In this document: in pieces, positions 11,625-23,559 of the stretch
Layout: every line of letters starts with the position of its first letter
How positions within the stretch are numbered: the first letter of the stretch is position 1
Origin: Epiperipatus broadwayi
Lineage: Eukaryota; Onychophora; Udeonychophora; Euonychophora; Peripatidae
Length of the DNA stretch: 64,000 nt
Assembly (NCBI GenBank): GCA_028023455.1
Contig: JAQFVV010012416.1
Coordinates: 4,757,594-4,821,593 of the forward strand
Direction of reading: 5' to 3'
The notes under the pieces: generated by a model
The model's input: only the letters and a program-made list of their open reading frames with translations
Database searches by the model: none
What the model was told of the DNA's origin: nothing
Program-made: the position numbers and the translations under genes

Positions 11625-11835
11625 TTTATTTTAACTCTGAGCACTGATTATATATATATACGTGGGAGATGATAATCTGGACCAACTGATGAGTGCTGGT
11701 TTAGTATGAAATATGTATATTGGTGTGATTATTTATATTTTCTACATGTATGTGGTCATGTAAATCAGTAGTATGAAATAGTATGGATAGTTGAAGTCTG
11801 CTTCCAAATCCCCCATATTTAACTCTTAAAGTAAA
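11625..11835 (+). repeat. Family B element, copy B2 (partial)
   Basis: Contains the family order from CTGAGCACTGATTATATATA, through the hammerhead (11672-11732), CTACATGTATGTGGTCATG, to AAATCCCC. It is cut at its 5' side compared with B1. It lies 500 bp from B1 in the same direction. Confidence 0.75.
11672..11732 (+). ncRNA. Type I hammerhead ribozyme motif, family B, core intact
   Basis: Core CTGATGA (11686-11692). Stem II is GTGCT/AGTAT around a 5-base loop, then GAAA (11708-11711). Stem III is 2 bp (AU/AU) with loop ATGT. The cleavage triplet ATA is 11717-11719 (A-U-A), cut after 11719. Stem I is CCAA (11682-11685) with TTGG (11720-11723), then an internal loop (TGGA/TGT), then ATAATC (11672-11677) with GATTAT (11727-11732). 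All invariant bases known for hammerheads are present. Stem III is as short as in ribozymes of Penelope-like and retrozyme elements. Activity is inferred, not shown. Confidence 0.75.
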
Positions 11836-12639
11836 ATACTGTTACGAAGATGGCAAACAAGATAGCAAAAACCATGCGTGTTTACATGGCTGTAACCCGT
11901 TATTGCAAAATTTTAATCATCGGGCTTTCAGACAAAGAACTTGGTATACATGAGAAATTCAACGAACATTTTTAATATTAAGAATTATAGGAATAAACTT
12001 ATTTATGATTGATTAATTAATCATGAGCACGGTGATGACTATATGTTTATGTAATTTTAAAAAAAAAACTAAAAAAATTAATTTCCTAATCTGCCGCTAC
12101 ATAATGTGTCACAATAGTTATTTTATAAAATTTTTTTCAATGTTATACTGTATGTATTGTAACGGAATAGTGTTACATGGGATTTGAACCCAGGCATATG
12201 AGGTTATATTAAACATATATTCAATTGACGAAATGAATGACAGGAACAAAACTTTTAAAAAAGCGGTCTTGCTTTAATAATAAACGAGAAACAGCCGTTT
12301 CTAAAGCATGATCGCAGCTATATAAGAGTACCTGTCAAATTTATTGAAATAAAAAAGTAAAAGAGTTTTTTTTATTATTTTGTTTTTTTTTAAGAATAAA
12401 TCTGTAATCATTAGTTGTAAGTTTTTTTTTTGCATTTTTTAATTAAATAAAGAAAGATGAATGATTGAACGCAAGTTTGACATTTTTATTAAATCATTTG
12501 AGTCATTTTGAACAAAAGGGGGAAAATGAATTAATTAATTTGCAATATGTTCTGAAATTCCAAGCGATCTAAAATTATTTTAAATGGGGGTAATTAGTAA
12601 ATGTAAAATTAGAGAAATTGAAACAATAGGTAGGATATG

Positions 12640-13230
12640 CGTTGGTACGCCTAGATAAAATAAGCCGAATTTAGAAACAGAGGTGAGAAAAAGTGTACAC
12701 TGCTATTGTACAACTCAGACTTCTGTCTCCAGTGAAACAATACCTGAAAAAATGGTCAAATTGAGTTAGATTCCAAAGTGGTGCAAACGATCCCAGAAAT
12801 CACTGAATTGAGTTAATACTCGATGGACTTATAAGATGAAGGGACTCATAGGTGCATGGGAGTGATTGGGTGAAAAAAATTCAAGGTGTAAGGGCGGGAA
12901 GGAAGAGATCAAAAAGGCCGGACAGTGCTTTTAATTATTATTATTAAAAAATTAGAACTAGAGAAGAAATAAAAACTAACTTTCGTGTAGAAATATGACG
13001 GAGATGCGTTGCTGAACCTAAAATTCGCGGCTTGACCACCGGACCTCCGCGTCCAGCTCAGCTGATTGCCCTTAGGGTGCTCGTAACACCGGAGAAACTT
13101 CACATAAGGACCACACACGCTTTTGAGACCTTGCAAATTGCCAGAATGCTTTGTTAAAGAAGAAATCATCGCTCAGGATCCCTCTTACAGTCTTTCTATG
13201 TTCCACAGGTAGCTATCTTTAAATTGTCGT
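12640..13230. other. Less AT-rich stretch of unknown origin
   Basis: Contains CpG-bearing sequence such as GGACCTCCGCGTCCAGCTCA (13044-13063) in an otherwise AT-rich intron. A - strand frame of 86 codons (13169-12909) has no similarity that I recognise. An old LTR or other retroelement is the most likely source. Confidence 0.3.
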
Positions 13231-13674
13231 ATTCACTTATGCACCAAAGTAAAATAACTTTAAAAACAAGAACTATTAAAACATTAAGCTAAAATGATAA
13301 AGTTACTCATGACCATTAATGAACGATTAGAGAACCTAACCAAATAAGTTTGGCTACAGATTAACATTCTTTAAAATATGTGCGAAGTCACCTTTAAATC
13401 TATATTTAAATTATCTCGGCTTGCCGGTCATATACCTGCATGAATTGTTAGTGAACAGATTAAAATAAAACATTTATTTAACTAGTATTTTTTGTTATTA
13501 ATTGCTTGGAATTTCAACATAAATTTATATAATAGGGGATGAGTGCGGGAGCGATCAAATTTGTTTGTATATGAATGAATGCAGTTGATATTTTTGGTGT
13601 TGGGATTTGATTATATTTATGTTTATGTTTATTATGCTTTCTTAGATTAATATTAAGTTTTGATTAATTTATTC

Positions 13675-14160
13675 TGTGGGATATAGGGCGGGCCCTCACA
13701 TGATAAGTCTGATTGATCGTGATTGAAAGATCACATATACGATGTAATTTGAAAGGCGATATTGGCTGTGTTCGTTTCTTGCTTCCGACTGGAGTGATGC
13801 ATGGGCATGTTTTGTGATATAGTTGAGTGAGCTTATGCACATACGTGGCGGACTCTTATAAAAGTTCTCCTGGCGCCTACTACTTGGATTCAATCCGAAT
13901 TTACGTATAAAATAAATAAAGCGTACGTGTATATGTGTTTAAAATTATCTTCACAGAACATTATGTAATCCCCCAGACGCAAGAACACAGCAGGTTCATA
14001 GAAGTAAACCATCAACCAAAACACGAGAATGTCACCGTAGGAATACGTCAAAAGCGTCCAGATATAAAGGACGTGACTTTACTGGGCTTTCGGAAAGGAA
14101 GCCGGCATGGGGCGGTTACAGTATTTATGTATTACTTGACAAGATTTAACTTCCAATGAC
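13675..14160 (+). mobile_element. LTR-like sequence (tentative)
   Basis: TGTGGGATATAGGGCGGGCC begins a stretch with a TATA box (TATAAAAG, 13858-13865) and an AATAAATAAA signal 50 bases later, the usual order in an LTR. A following 74-codon frame (13935-14159) is unrecognised. No second LTR or duplication was found. Confidence 0.3.
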
Positions 14161-14504
14161 AATGCACTCTTCAGTGTACAAAAACTCACTTTGCAGTATG
14201 TATACATTCTAAAAAAAAATCTTTCTTCAACTGCCTAGAGCCCGACCAATCGACCAATCATACAAGCAAATATATTAATATCAGAATAAGTCCGTTGATT
14301 TCAACACAGCCGAAGATTAACAAAGACAGATATAAACTCATTTTATTACTTAAACTTTGATTTATAAAGCTTTCATCAAAATATATGTCAATAAACTTGG
14401 AACTTGTATCTCACAAAAGGTTATTTATATATATATATATATATAAAATATGTATTTTATATATATAATATTTTAAATACAAATATATTTTATATACCTG
14501 GAGT

Positions 14505-14920
14505 CTAGATGAAATATAGGGGATCTAAACACATATTTTCAAGCTCCCTCTAGCCATCCACTCTATCTCATACACATGATCACATGTAAGTGAAAAAGAT
14601 AATGATCTCGGAATATCCATATTTTGTGCTAAATCAGCATTCAAGAGTTGGAGAGTGCAGTAAATTGAAGCATGCCTATTAAAGAAAATTTACTATCTTA
14701 ATATACACCAAGTGCTGGTTATAGGTGTGGGTGATGATGATCTGGACCAACTGATGAGTGCTCATTCAGTATGATCTGGACCAACTGATGTGTGCTCATT
14801 CAGTATGAAATATATAGCAGATCATTTTATCTTTTTCACATATTGTGATCATGTTGTATGAGATAAAGTGGATGGCTGAAGGGAGCTTGAGAGTCTGTAT
14901 TCAGATCTATATTATATATA
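14505..14920. repeat. Family B inverted pair (B8 minus, B3 plus)
   Basis: 14505-14660 is a - strand copy (TTTCAAGCTCCCTCTAGCCA, TCATACACATGATCACATGT). 14640-14920 is a + strand copy. The + copy has a 34-bp tandem duplication of the hammerhead 5' half (GATCTGGACCAACTGATG repeated at 14738 and 14772), and only the second is followed by GAAA (14807-14810). Its A9 is changed (CTGATGT), so it is probably inactive. Confidence 0.75.
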
Positions 14921-15189
14921 TTTTCATCATCATCCAGCACAATTATTTTCAGTGGCAAAGACATTGTTAGATAGAACTAAGATACTTTCTGATGATAGCC
15001 ATTGTCACCAAGATATCTCTGATACTAAAAAAAAGCTTCTTCATAGTGGTTTTTATCACAGTTATAACTTTTTTATATAATAAAAAATAGATTTTCATAC
15101 CTCAAAAATTATGACTGTTCTTCCATATATAAGGGGAGTAACTGATAAACTTGTAATGTTTTTTTTAAAAAAACAGTTTATGCTACATT

Positions 15190-15500
15190 TAAAAAAATTA
15201 ATGAAGTATTTTACATCCTAAAGACAAAATTCCTTTGAAAATGTCATGGTGCATATGAAATTCCATATGGAGTTTGTTACATTCATACATTGGACAGACC
15301 AATCATAGAATGAACATAAGGAAGGAAAAACATATTTTGGCAGTTAGAGAAGAATCCAATTCACCAGCCATTTATTCACACATTAAATTAACTAGCTATG
15401 ACATCAATTTAAATAAAACACATATTCTGGCAAAATTGAACAATATGACCAGAGACTACTTGTTCCAAGTAAACTCATTGATGGCTTCAACTTGCTCTAA
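15190..15500 (+). pseudogene. Penelope-like element remnant: GIY-YIG endonuclease domain
   Basis: From about 15247 the frame gives GAYEIPYGVCYIH; after a frameshift the next frame gives YIGQTNHRMNIRKEKHILAV (15288-15348) and then SPAIYSHIKL...HILAK. The Penelope GIY-YIG pattern is GVYxIPCxxCxxxYIGQT, then R...EH..A, then SAIAxH. YIG, R and H are present; the first Cys of IPC has become Tyr. Penelope-like elements encode a reverse transcriptase plus this nuclease, but no reverse transcriptase was recognised upstream. It is broken and not functional. Confidence 0.75.
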
Positions 15501-16854
15501 AATCAGCAATTTTTATGTTATCATAGTGAATTTATGCTCATTTTAAAGCTTAAAAACTATCACAGGATGCTGCCTGCTCTAAAATTATTTTACAAGTAAA
15601 AACGTCAATAATATATAGATAGATTTGAAGCTACAACAATGTGAGAAGGTAGACTTTCCTAGATGCTGATTGGTTGGTTCTCATTTTGACCACTCCAACT
15701 TCTTTATTTTGATTTTGAAAATGAAAATGAATGTTTTATAGTGTTTTTTTACTATTTTTTTTACATATTATAAATTATTTTGATAAAATATGCTGAAAAT
15801 AAAATTATTTTAGAAAAATAGTTAAGATTTTAATAAAAATTATTTACTTTTACATGAACATAAATTGAGAAAGAAAATCACTGACATACTCAACATTTTC
15901 TAATAGGTTACGAACATTCTTTTTAGGTTCCCCACTATAAAATATTTTTATAATTATAAATAGAAATTTATTTTTGAAAAAACTTTTGTTCACTTTCATA
16001 TTCTGACAAATTATTAATTTGCTTTTTACAAATGAAACTAAAATGAATATAATATTAAAAGACATATTTTTACTGCTGATTCTGTAATTGACCAATCAAA
16101 AGTTTAGAGTTTTAACTCACTTGACCAACCAGATTTTGTATAACAAAAAGGATAAGGGAAGCTATAGAGATTTTTAAAAGGTCTTGGAGCATAAATAAAA
16201 AATGTGAATTGAAGAAAATTAACAATATTTGGAAAAAGCTATTGGAGGATAAAATATTTTTTTAAAATTTCTCAACCATTAGAATATGAGAATGAGGAGA
16301 AAATAACAAAGGGAAAAAATAATGATTTTAAATCTCACCCTACACATTTTTATGATTTGAAAAAGAAATTCTGAGGAAAGTATTTGTTATTTTACTGAAA
16401 CATCAGCTATTTAGCTATTATATTTTTACTACATGGAAGCTCCTGGAAATAATACTATGAATTCATCATTTATTTGTGAGAATATTAGTATTAATATACG
16501 TATACACATAATGATAATGTACTATTCTGAAAACAAGCATGTAATTAATTAAATTAATTCACAGCACCCCTGAATTGAACTTTATAATTTTAAAAGCTAT
16601 TAGATCAATGAAAAAAATCACGCTGACTCCTCTTGCTATATATATAATTTTTTTTAAAAAAACTTCATTTCTCTAATAAACTCTGTTGACAAGGTAACTT
16701 ATATAAAGATAAGATGGTTTTCCATCTTTCACTCTAGTCTAAGATCTTAATATAGACGAGAATGATGACACTTAGACTTAATGAATTGACATTTTTTATA
16801 TTTCTTTAAGTTTAAATAAACACCATTAATTAGGAAAATGTGCAACTTATTTTG

Positions 16855-16990
16855 AAAACAGACTAATAAATAGTCATTTTTATAAATTTGGACCCATTGC
16901 TATTTATTATTGTTTAATCTAAGCAGTAATAAGTAGCAATGGGGTTTGAAAGTTTTAAAATGATTATTAGTCTGCTTTCAAAATGAGTTA
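16855..16990. repeat. Foldback (family D) adjoining the Tigger-like element
   Basis: TTGAAAACAGACTAATAAAT (16851-16870) is inverted at about 16963-16982, with further pairing CCATTGCTATTTATTA / TAATAAGTAGCAATGG. A single arm of the same family occurs at 18205-18270 and hosts a SINE. Confidence 0.75.
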
Positions 16991-16992
16991 TA

Positions 16993-17996
16993 CACCTGGG
17001 TCTCTTTTTATGCGGATTTATTTAACGTGATTTTGAAGTTATGCGATTCACGTTTCTTCGGAAGTCGAACTCCGATAATGCGCTATTACTTTAAATAATA
17101 AATTTCGTGCACTTACATCATATTGAAAGTAATAGCACATTATTGGAATTTGACTTTTATCTTAGTAATTTCAATGTTTTCAGTGCTTTATAATAGTAAG
17201 ATTTTATGCAATAATGAAATTTAAATCATGATTTCCACATTTTATGTATACACGCATTAAATTTTACAGGACTATAATGTAAATTTGTTCAAACATTGTG
17301 CGTGTTAATTTTACATTTTAAATCACATTCTGTTTTTGCTTTTTAAAAAAGAACATATTCAATTATTAATCATTTAGTGTCCACAAGTTTATTTTTAATT
17401 ATTTTTTTATTAATGACACTAATCACGAACTTGCTCTTAAATTCCAACAAGAGCTAAATGATTGTATGTCTGGATATCGCAAGCTTCATAAACAATTAAT
17501 AAAATCATCATCTCATAGATTAATTACTAATTACGTTGTCAACAGAAAATCATTAACACAACATGAGAGTGAAGTTGGTGCTAGTTGTATTTCCTCTTGG
17601 GAAGAATCTGATTTTTTACCAGTTTGCAAACGAACCTGTTTATCGGCAAGTAGCGATAATAATTAAAACATGTATAAAAAAAGGCAATTACTGTACTGTA
17701 AATTATGCATAAAAATATATTATTTTGAATAAAATTAAATATTATAGTTAAAAAAAAGTGTCTTGTATCAATTTTTTTCAAATATGAAATTTTTTATTAG
17801 TCATATTTTATTTCCTTATTTTTTTTTGCGTGAATTTTAAAGTAATTTTATGTTGGTGCTTTGCTTTTACACGATTTTTGAAAAATCACAGTCCATATCC
17901 CCCCTTTTTCAAGGTAAGTTACGTCTCTTTTTGCGCAATTTCATTTGTGCATGTTTTCTGAGGAACCTATCTATTGTGTAAAACGAGACCCAGGTG
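16993..17996 (+). mobile_element. Tigger/pogo-like DNA transposon, internally deleted
   Basis: Inverted ends CACCTGGGTCTC (16993-17004) and GAGACCCAGGTG (17985-17996), each flanked by TA (16991-16992 and 17997-17998), the duplication of the mariner/pogo group. The length is 1004 bp, less than half an autonomous element. An internal imperfect inverted repeat (AACTCCGATAATGCGCTATT, 17069-17088) pairs with the sequence near 17125-17150. Confidence 0.8.
17412..17666 (+). pseudogene. Probable C-terminal end of the Tigger-like transposase
   Basis: Eighty-four codons ending in a stop: NDTNHELALKFQQELNDCMS, GYRKLHKQLIKSS, then ESDFLPVCKR. The pattern (short acidic linker, helix with YRxLxK, Ser-rich end) resembles Tigger transposase C-termini and fits the inverted repeats. 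The DDE catalytic part is absent. Assignment is by context; similarity alone is weak. Confidence 0.45.
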
Positions 17997-18282
17997 TATT
18001 TACCTATTTAATATAAGTTTTTTTTTTACCTTACAGAGGTATAAAAATCTCAATTTGTTACAATTAAAGTATCCGTAGTTTTGTCTAAGTATTAATATTC
18101 TTGTTTAAGTATTAATATTTTTGTTTATATAGGCTTGGTCTGTTATTATGTTATTACATATATATACAACCACATAAGCTCTATGCAAAATCAAATTTAT
18201 TATCTAAGTAATAGCTTGGGAGTTTGAAAATTTTAAAAATGACTATTTATTAGCATGCTTTCAAAACAGGTAATATTTGCTT

Positions 18283-18385
18283 ATTTTTCTCATGTGTCAA
18301 AGCATCGGCTGGGAAGCAAACCTGCAAACCTGGGACAACTACTTGTAAGGCAGCTGTGCTGGTCACTTAGCCACCAACACATGAC
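18283..18385 (-). mobile_element. tRNA-derived SINE, copy 5
   Basis: On the reverse strand the element runs from GTCATGTGTTGGTGG through GATGCTTTGACACATGAG. Flanked by AATATTTGCTT (18272-18282) and AATATTTACTT (18386-18396). It is inserted in one arm of a foldback family related to 16855-16990. Confidence 0.88.
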
Positions 18386-20059
18386 AATATTTACTTCTTT
18401 AAAATAGTTTATCTCCACTTTTAGGAGTATAAACTGTTAAATTCCAAGAACAACATTTTTGTTATATTAAGATCTTAGACCAGAGTGAAATATTGAAGAT
18501 TCTTGGTTTAGATAGTCTTAGACTGTTATCATGTGATTACATTTATGTGTATGATTTTAAAATTTTAACTAATCATCTGTCATTGAGTGAGACAATGTGT
18601 GTCTTCATACAATGTATGTGATATAAAAGTAAATCATGATTTCCATAATTATAAAAATACTTCATCTCTCTCACTAGTATCAAAAGCAATAACCTATTAT
18701 AATAATATCTTTTTGTTTTTCAGCCAGCATTTTAATAGAACCTGCTAAAGAATATTAGGCTTAGAACTTTGTGTTGTAGACAGATATTTGTTTGCTATAC
18801 ATTAATCAGATTGATAGCTGGATTGGCTGTGGGATAACTACCTGAAAAAGTACAACTTATAACCTAATTTTTTTTCTGATTTCCGGTTATCCTGGAACTA
18901 TAATCCAGATTATTAATATACTCTAACAGACTAACTACAACGCCATATGATTCTTACAACTATAATATATATGTTATATTATTTAAGTATGGATTTTATT
19001 AAGAAGCTCATTAATTAGACTTTGTTGAGGTTCCAAACACCTTTTTTTTTTAAAATAATGGTGCATAGTCAATCTAGTTCGATGGTAAATGGGTATCTAG
19101 AAATTCTTAGCTAAAATATAAAACAAAGAGGAAAACATTTAAATTCTTACTACCCAATAAATGGTCTATTGGAAAGGAGTGTGCCATACAGTGGGTTATT
19201 GAAAAACTGTTTTACCTTTTATATTGGTATATATCAACAATTAAAAGCATTTATTAACATAGGGTAACTAATTAAAGAATCAATTATTACTATTATTATA
19301 AATGTTTGCCCCCCCCCCCCCAATATTATTTTGCCGTAAGTAAAGTACAAACCCTATACCAAATGAATTGACCTAAGAGGAAGTTAATAATTTACATACA
19401 ATTGACATTATAGGAAAATACATTGCGGAGTTTGGGGCAAAATTTCATTATAATTTGAAACAATGTTATAAAATGATTTATACCCACTATTGGCATTTTA
19501 ACCAGCACATAATTTACGCAAATTAAATGTTAATATAAACAATATTGGCATATTGTCAAATTTCATTTAATTCATTATATAATACAGTTTTGTATATAAT
19601 CGATTGCAGGATTGAAGATTCCCATAAAAAGTTTTGTAATATGTATATACCGCATATGTAGACTAATTAATTTCTTTGCTAAGAGGTATATTATGATGTA
19701 AACCATATAAAGTAATACATTTTGAATATTTTGTAATTTTTTTGTCGACATCATTTCTTAAATTCATTATAAATATCATAAATTATTAAATTGTTTTATT
19801 TCCAACATGAATACAAATAAATATTACTTTTGAAAGTACGGAGGTGGGGAGAAAAATATGTGAAATTAATTTCAAGGTCTCTTCAAAATATGTAGGGGTG
19901 TGTTTCAGTAATTAACCAATAGCAAATAAGGACATTAGAGGTATGACATAATGAAAAAAAAATTACCATTTAAAAAGTCAACTAGATATTTAAAAAAAAC
20001 ATTTAAATATTAAAAGATGTGTGTGTGTCTGTATGTAATCATGCATATATATCATCATC

Positions 20060-20262
20060 ATCATCAACCATTATCAATCCACTGTTGGATGAAGGTATCT
20101 CCAAGTTCAGTCTATCTTCTTCGATCGCTAGCCTCTCTTCCCCACATCATCCCTGCATACCTTCTTATTTCATCCATTCCACATGTGGTCGCTTTCTGAG
20201 TCTTTTACAATCTCTAGAAATCTAGTTTAAGATTTTAATTGTCCACCTGTTATCATCTCTTC
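20060..20262 (-). mobile_element. RTE-like fragment, extreme 3' end
   Basis: The + strand shows ATCATCATCATCAACCATTA and TCAATCCACTG, the reverse complement of the ...QWIDNG stop and TGATGA tail at 5300-5355. Similarity continues through the complement of ...RPHVxWMDEI. The 5' end is cut at about 20262. Confidence 0.8.
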
Positions 20263-21662
20263 AGTAATGTATCATATTTATATAATAAATTATTAATTAT
20301 CTGACAAAAGCTAGGTCTCATTCAGTAAATTAGATAATCTTTTCTATGGTTTTTTTTCCTTATGCTCAACACTTCGATAATTTTTTCACAATATCCCTAT
20401 TTTGAATACATATTTAATTTTTTTTTCCTTTTCAATGTCATTAATAAATGCTTTTGCTTATTTTTAAAACATATTACTACTTTTTCCAATAAACATTTCC
20501 ATGCCCATTTTACTCCAAATCTTGTTTATTCTTAATCTACATCAATAGATGACTTTTTTTGTTTCTATGTTTTAATCATATTTTATGGTCATTATTAAGG
20601 GTTGGTTTAATAAAAAAAAAAACACAGTTATGAATTAATACAAATTGAGAAATAAACAAGATTTGGAAAGAATAAGATGTGTGAGTGTGTATTGTAGTGT
20701 ATATTGGATTAATAAACCATACATTATCAAGTTTTAAAAATAAGAGACTTTGGTATTTTTAAATAAGATATTGATAATTTTTAATTGGTGCTTTAAATTA
20801 GAGCTGCTGTGACGTAATCGTGACAAACTCAACCTCAGAAACAAATCTGTATGTAAACACCGAATTAAAAGCACTTAGAGTCTTCTAAAAAGAAAAATAA
20901 ATGATTTTATATTACTTACATAAATTATTTAGAATTAAAAAAATATTTAATAACAGCTGATTTAATTGTTCATAAAGTCTTGTTTATTCACAGATTTGTT
21001 CTGATGTAGAGTTCGTCACAGTCACGTCACAGAAACTCTCTCCCAAAATACCTTTTAATTTTTTCAGCTCACTTTTTTTTTTTTTTTTTTAAGATTTTAA
21101 TAATTCATCAAAAATGTATCTTGAGATATACATTAATTTTAGAAGCTATCAGAGATGACGTTTTGTATTTGCCAGGTTATAATAACTTGTCAAATAAAAA
21201 AGAAATAACTAAAAAAAATTTAAATGTTTTTTAAAAATATTTTGAGCAAAAATATTAAATACATTTTTATAAGGTATTTTTTTAAGCTTGTATATGCATA
21301 TAATGACAAAGGTTGTTTAGAGGTTAGTTGAAGAGCATTCATCCACCATGCCTATAACCTGACTTCCAATTCAAACCTGGTAAACTTAGGAGAAAAAAAT
21401 CCAAGTTTTAATCAGACCTAATTTTTTTTCAGGTGGCTGTGCCACAACTCAGTTAACCATTCATTTACTGATTAATAAATGGGTACTTGAAAAGTGCTCA
21501 AATTCTTCCTAATTGATACGTTTTTTTAAGCAATGCTTTCTTTTTACTATTTTTCCTGAAGGGCTGTTTGAGATATTTTTGACTTACAATAAGCTATTTA
21601 AAAATGGTCATACTTTTTGTCTAATAATTTATAATAAATATTTGTTTATTTGACTGATATAG

Positions 21663-21757
21663 ATGCCGTTCCCTGGTTTCCTAAAAAAATTCAAGAGTTG
21701 GATAGGTTTGCTAATCAAATTTTGTCTTATGGCTCTGAACTTGATGCAGATCATCCT
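21663..21757 (+). CDS. PAH: PAH exon b: start of the catalytic domain (human exon 4 equivalent)
   Basis: Two bases plus 31 codons. The acceptor GATATAG ends at 21662 and the donor GTAAGT starts at 21758. It encodes [19 protein letters not shown] and then [17 protein letters not shown] is the conserved start of the catalytic domain in all aromatic amino acid hydroxylases, and YGxELDADHP is a family signature. It is six bases longer than the human exon as I recall it, while the preceding exon is three shorter, so the linker and the intron position have shifted slightly. It lies after an 18-kb intron, the longest in the window. Codon use and AT content resemble the other exons. Confidence 0.96.
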
Positions 21758-22319
21758 GTAAGTTTAATTTCTATATATTTTTATTAGTAAACTAATTTTG
21801 TGTTTACATGTAAATAACCAATTAAATTTATGTATAGCATTTTTTCTGAATTGTACTGATCTGGTAAAAACAGCAAAAAGTGACTTTTCTCATTATATAT
21901 ATTAATGTGGATACTTCATTGGCAGTAATAACCAGTCTCAAAGTTAGGCAGAGGAAAGACTAGAGGATTTAAAATTTGTCAGATGCAGAATAAGATCAAT
22001 GGCATAATTTTCTTTTTGGTTATAGATATCAATTTAATTAAACTTCAGGATAATAGTTTAAAACTCAATTTATTTTTGTGCGCATATACAGACACTTTAA
22101 ATTATTTGTGCCAGCATGTTTGAAAATTAAAACTTCCAACATTAGTTTAAATAAGATAAAAGTTCATATTCAATTCTGCATTTTAAATAAATTCTAAATA
22201 GGTTGTTTATCTTGAAATTAGATCTGTTTTTGTCGTTTCATTTTTTATTAAACATATTTAATTTGGGTTTATTATAAAAGATTCAAAATTAGAGTGGGAA
22301 TTTCTGGATTTTAGACGTA

Positions 22320-22815
22320 ATTAGAAGGATTTAAACACACACTTTCAAGCTCCTTTCAGATATTCACTCCATCTTATATAACTGATACACGTGATCACAT
22401 ATATGTGAAAAAGATAAATGATCTTCAATACATGTATTTTGCCATAAACCAGCACTCATCAATTGGTATAGGTCATCATTTCCCGTATATGTAATGGTAT
22501 CAACAAGGATTTTGAGCATTCCATCATCAGATTTTTCAATAATATGGATGATTGAAGATTTGGAGAATGAAGAAGATTGAAGCCTGTCCATTAAAGTTTG
22601 GATACTTACTATCTTAATATAAACTGAGTACCAATTATATATGTGTATGGGAGTTGATCTAGACCAACTGATGAGTGTTGGTTCAGCACAAAATATGTAT
22701 ATTGGAGATCATTCATCTTTTTCACGTGAATGTGGTCATGTGTATTGATTGTATAAGATGATGTGGATAACTAAATGGAGCTTGACAGTCTGTGTTCAAA
22801 TCCTCTGCAATTAAA
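22320..22815. repeat. Family B inverted pair (B7 minus, B4 plus)
   Basis: 22320-22490 is a - strand copy (its core reads TTGATGA) and 22490-22815 is a + strand copy. In B4 the hammerhead spans about 22655-22711: core CTGATGA at 22668-22674, stem II GTGTTG/CAGCAC (six pairs including one T-G), stem I CCAA/TTGG plus TGATCT/AGATCA. The G of GAAA is now A (22690), which should abolish cleavage. Stem I and stem II still pair perfectly. Confidence 0.8.
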
Positions 22816-23559
22816 TAATATTAGTAAAAAATGTTTTTTTTTAAAAAAACAATGTAATTCTTTTTTAAGTTCAAGATCAAAGTATATTAAGAACAAAGTT
22901 TTTTAATTAAATAATTTTGGTGATTATGTTTTTTGAAAAACAGTGTAATTAAGTCCAATTATATTTAATACCTCTTGGTATATGAAATTACATACTGAAG
23001 CAGTGGATCCAGAATCTGATCCATGCTTCACAGCCTGCTATAAACTTACCGATATTGTAAACCTGGGTTAAGTTTATATTCAAATATCAACAGAGTTTTG
23101 CATTAAATAGAAAATTAAAGTGTTTCAGTTTGCATATTCAACGGTCATTAAATTAGCTATTTACTTTAAAATATTCTTTTGAAATAAATTCTGATTAAAA
23201 TGAAATCGTTTATAAAAATTTCTTTTTCAAAATTTATTAATGAAACATATATGTATGGCAAGCATATATATATATATGATTAAATGCAAAATTCTGTTGA
23301 AACTAAATGTCATTTTATTAAAAGAAATAATAAAATATTTTTCTTTTAATTTTGTTAAAAATATATGTCGTATGATTTTATTTTAAGACAAGCCCTGCCA
23401 GCATTCCTGAAGTAATGGCATTTTCAATTAGTATTTCATTCAAGGCAAATTAAAGATGGCCCTTTTAAAAAATCAAATTCGAAGTTAAAAGCAAAATTTG
23501 ATAATAAGAAATTAAAGTTTATTTTTAGCAAAAAGTTACTTTGAAACAAAGGAGCATGG

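Larger units (their letters stand above)
3665..21662. other. PAH intron a (18.0 kb)
   Basis: Intron between exons a and b. Contents listed separately: nested insertion 4323-5388, foldback 7686-8110, SINEs 9119 and 9541, hairpin 9342-9453, family C array 10368-10790, family B hammerhead elements near 10975, 11625 and 14505-14920, LTR-like stretches 12640-14170, Penelope-like remnant 15190-15500, foldback 16855-16990, Tigger-like element 16993-17996, SINE 18283, RTE fragment 20060. I see nothing in 5400-7600, 8120-9100, 9650-10360, 15600-16800, 18500-20000 and 20300-21600 beyond AT-rich sequence, a TA/TG tract at 4203-4255 and a run of 13 C at 19309-19321. Confidence 0.9.

Noticed and set aside
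12175-12215. TGGGATTTGAACCCAGG as a primer-binding site or tRNA
   Set aside because: The complement is a T-arm directly followed by CCA-like bases with no acceptor stem, and no LTR borders it. It may be a lone B box of an old repeat.
12909-13169. Minus-strand frame of 86 codons in a less AT-rich stretch
   Set aside because: No recognisable similarity, and the second half is low-complexity Phe/Ser/Ile from AT-rich DNA.
20017-20225. Frames starting MCVCLYVIMH and MCVSVCNHAY
   Set aside because: They are antisense to the RTE 3' end.
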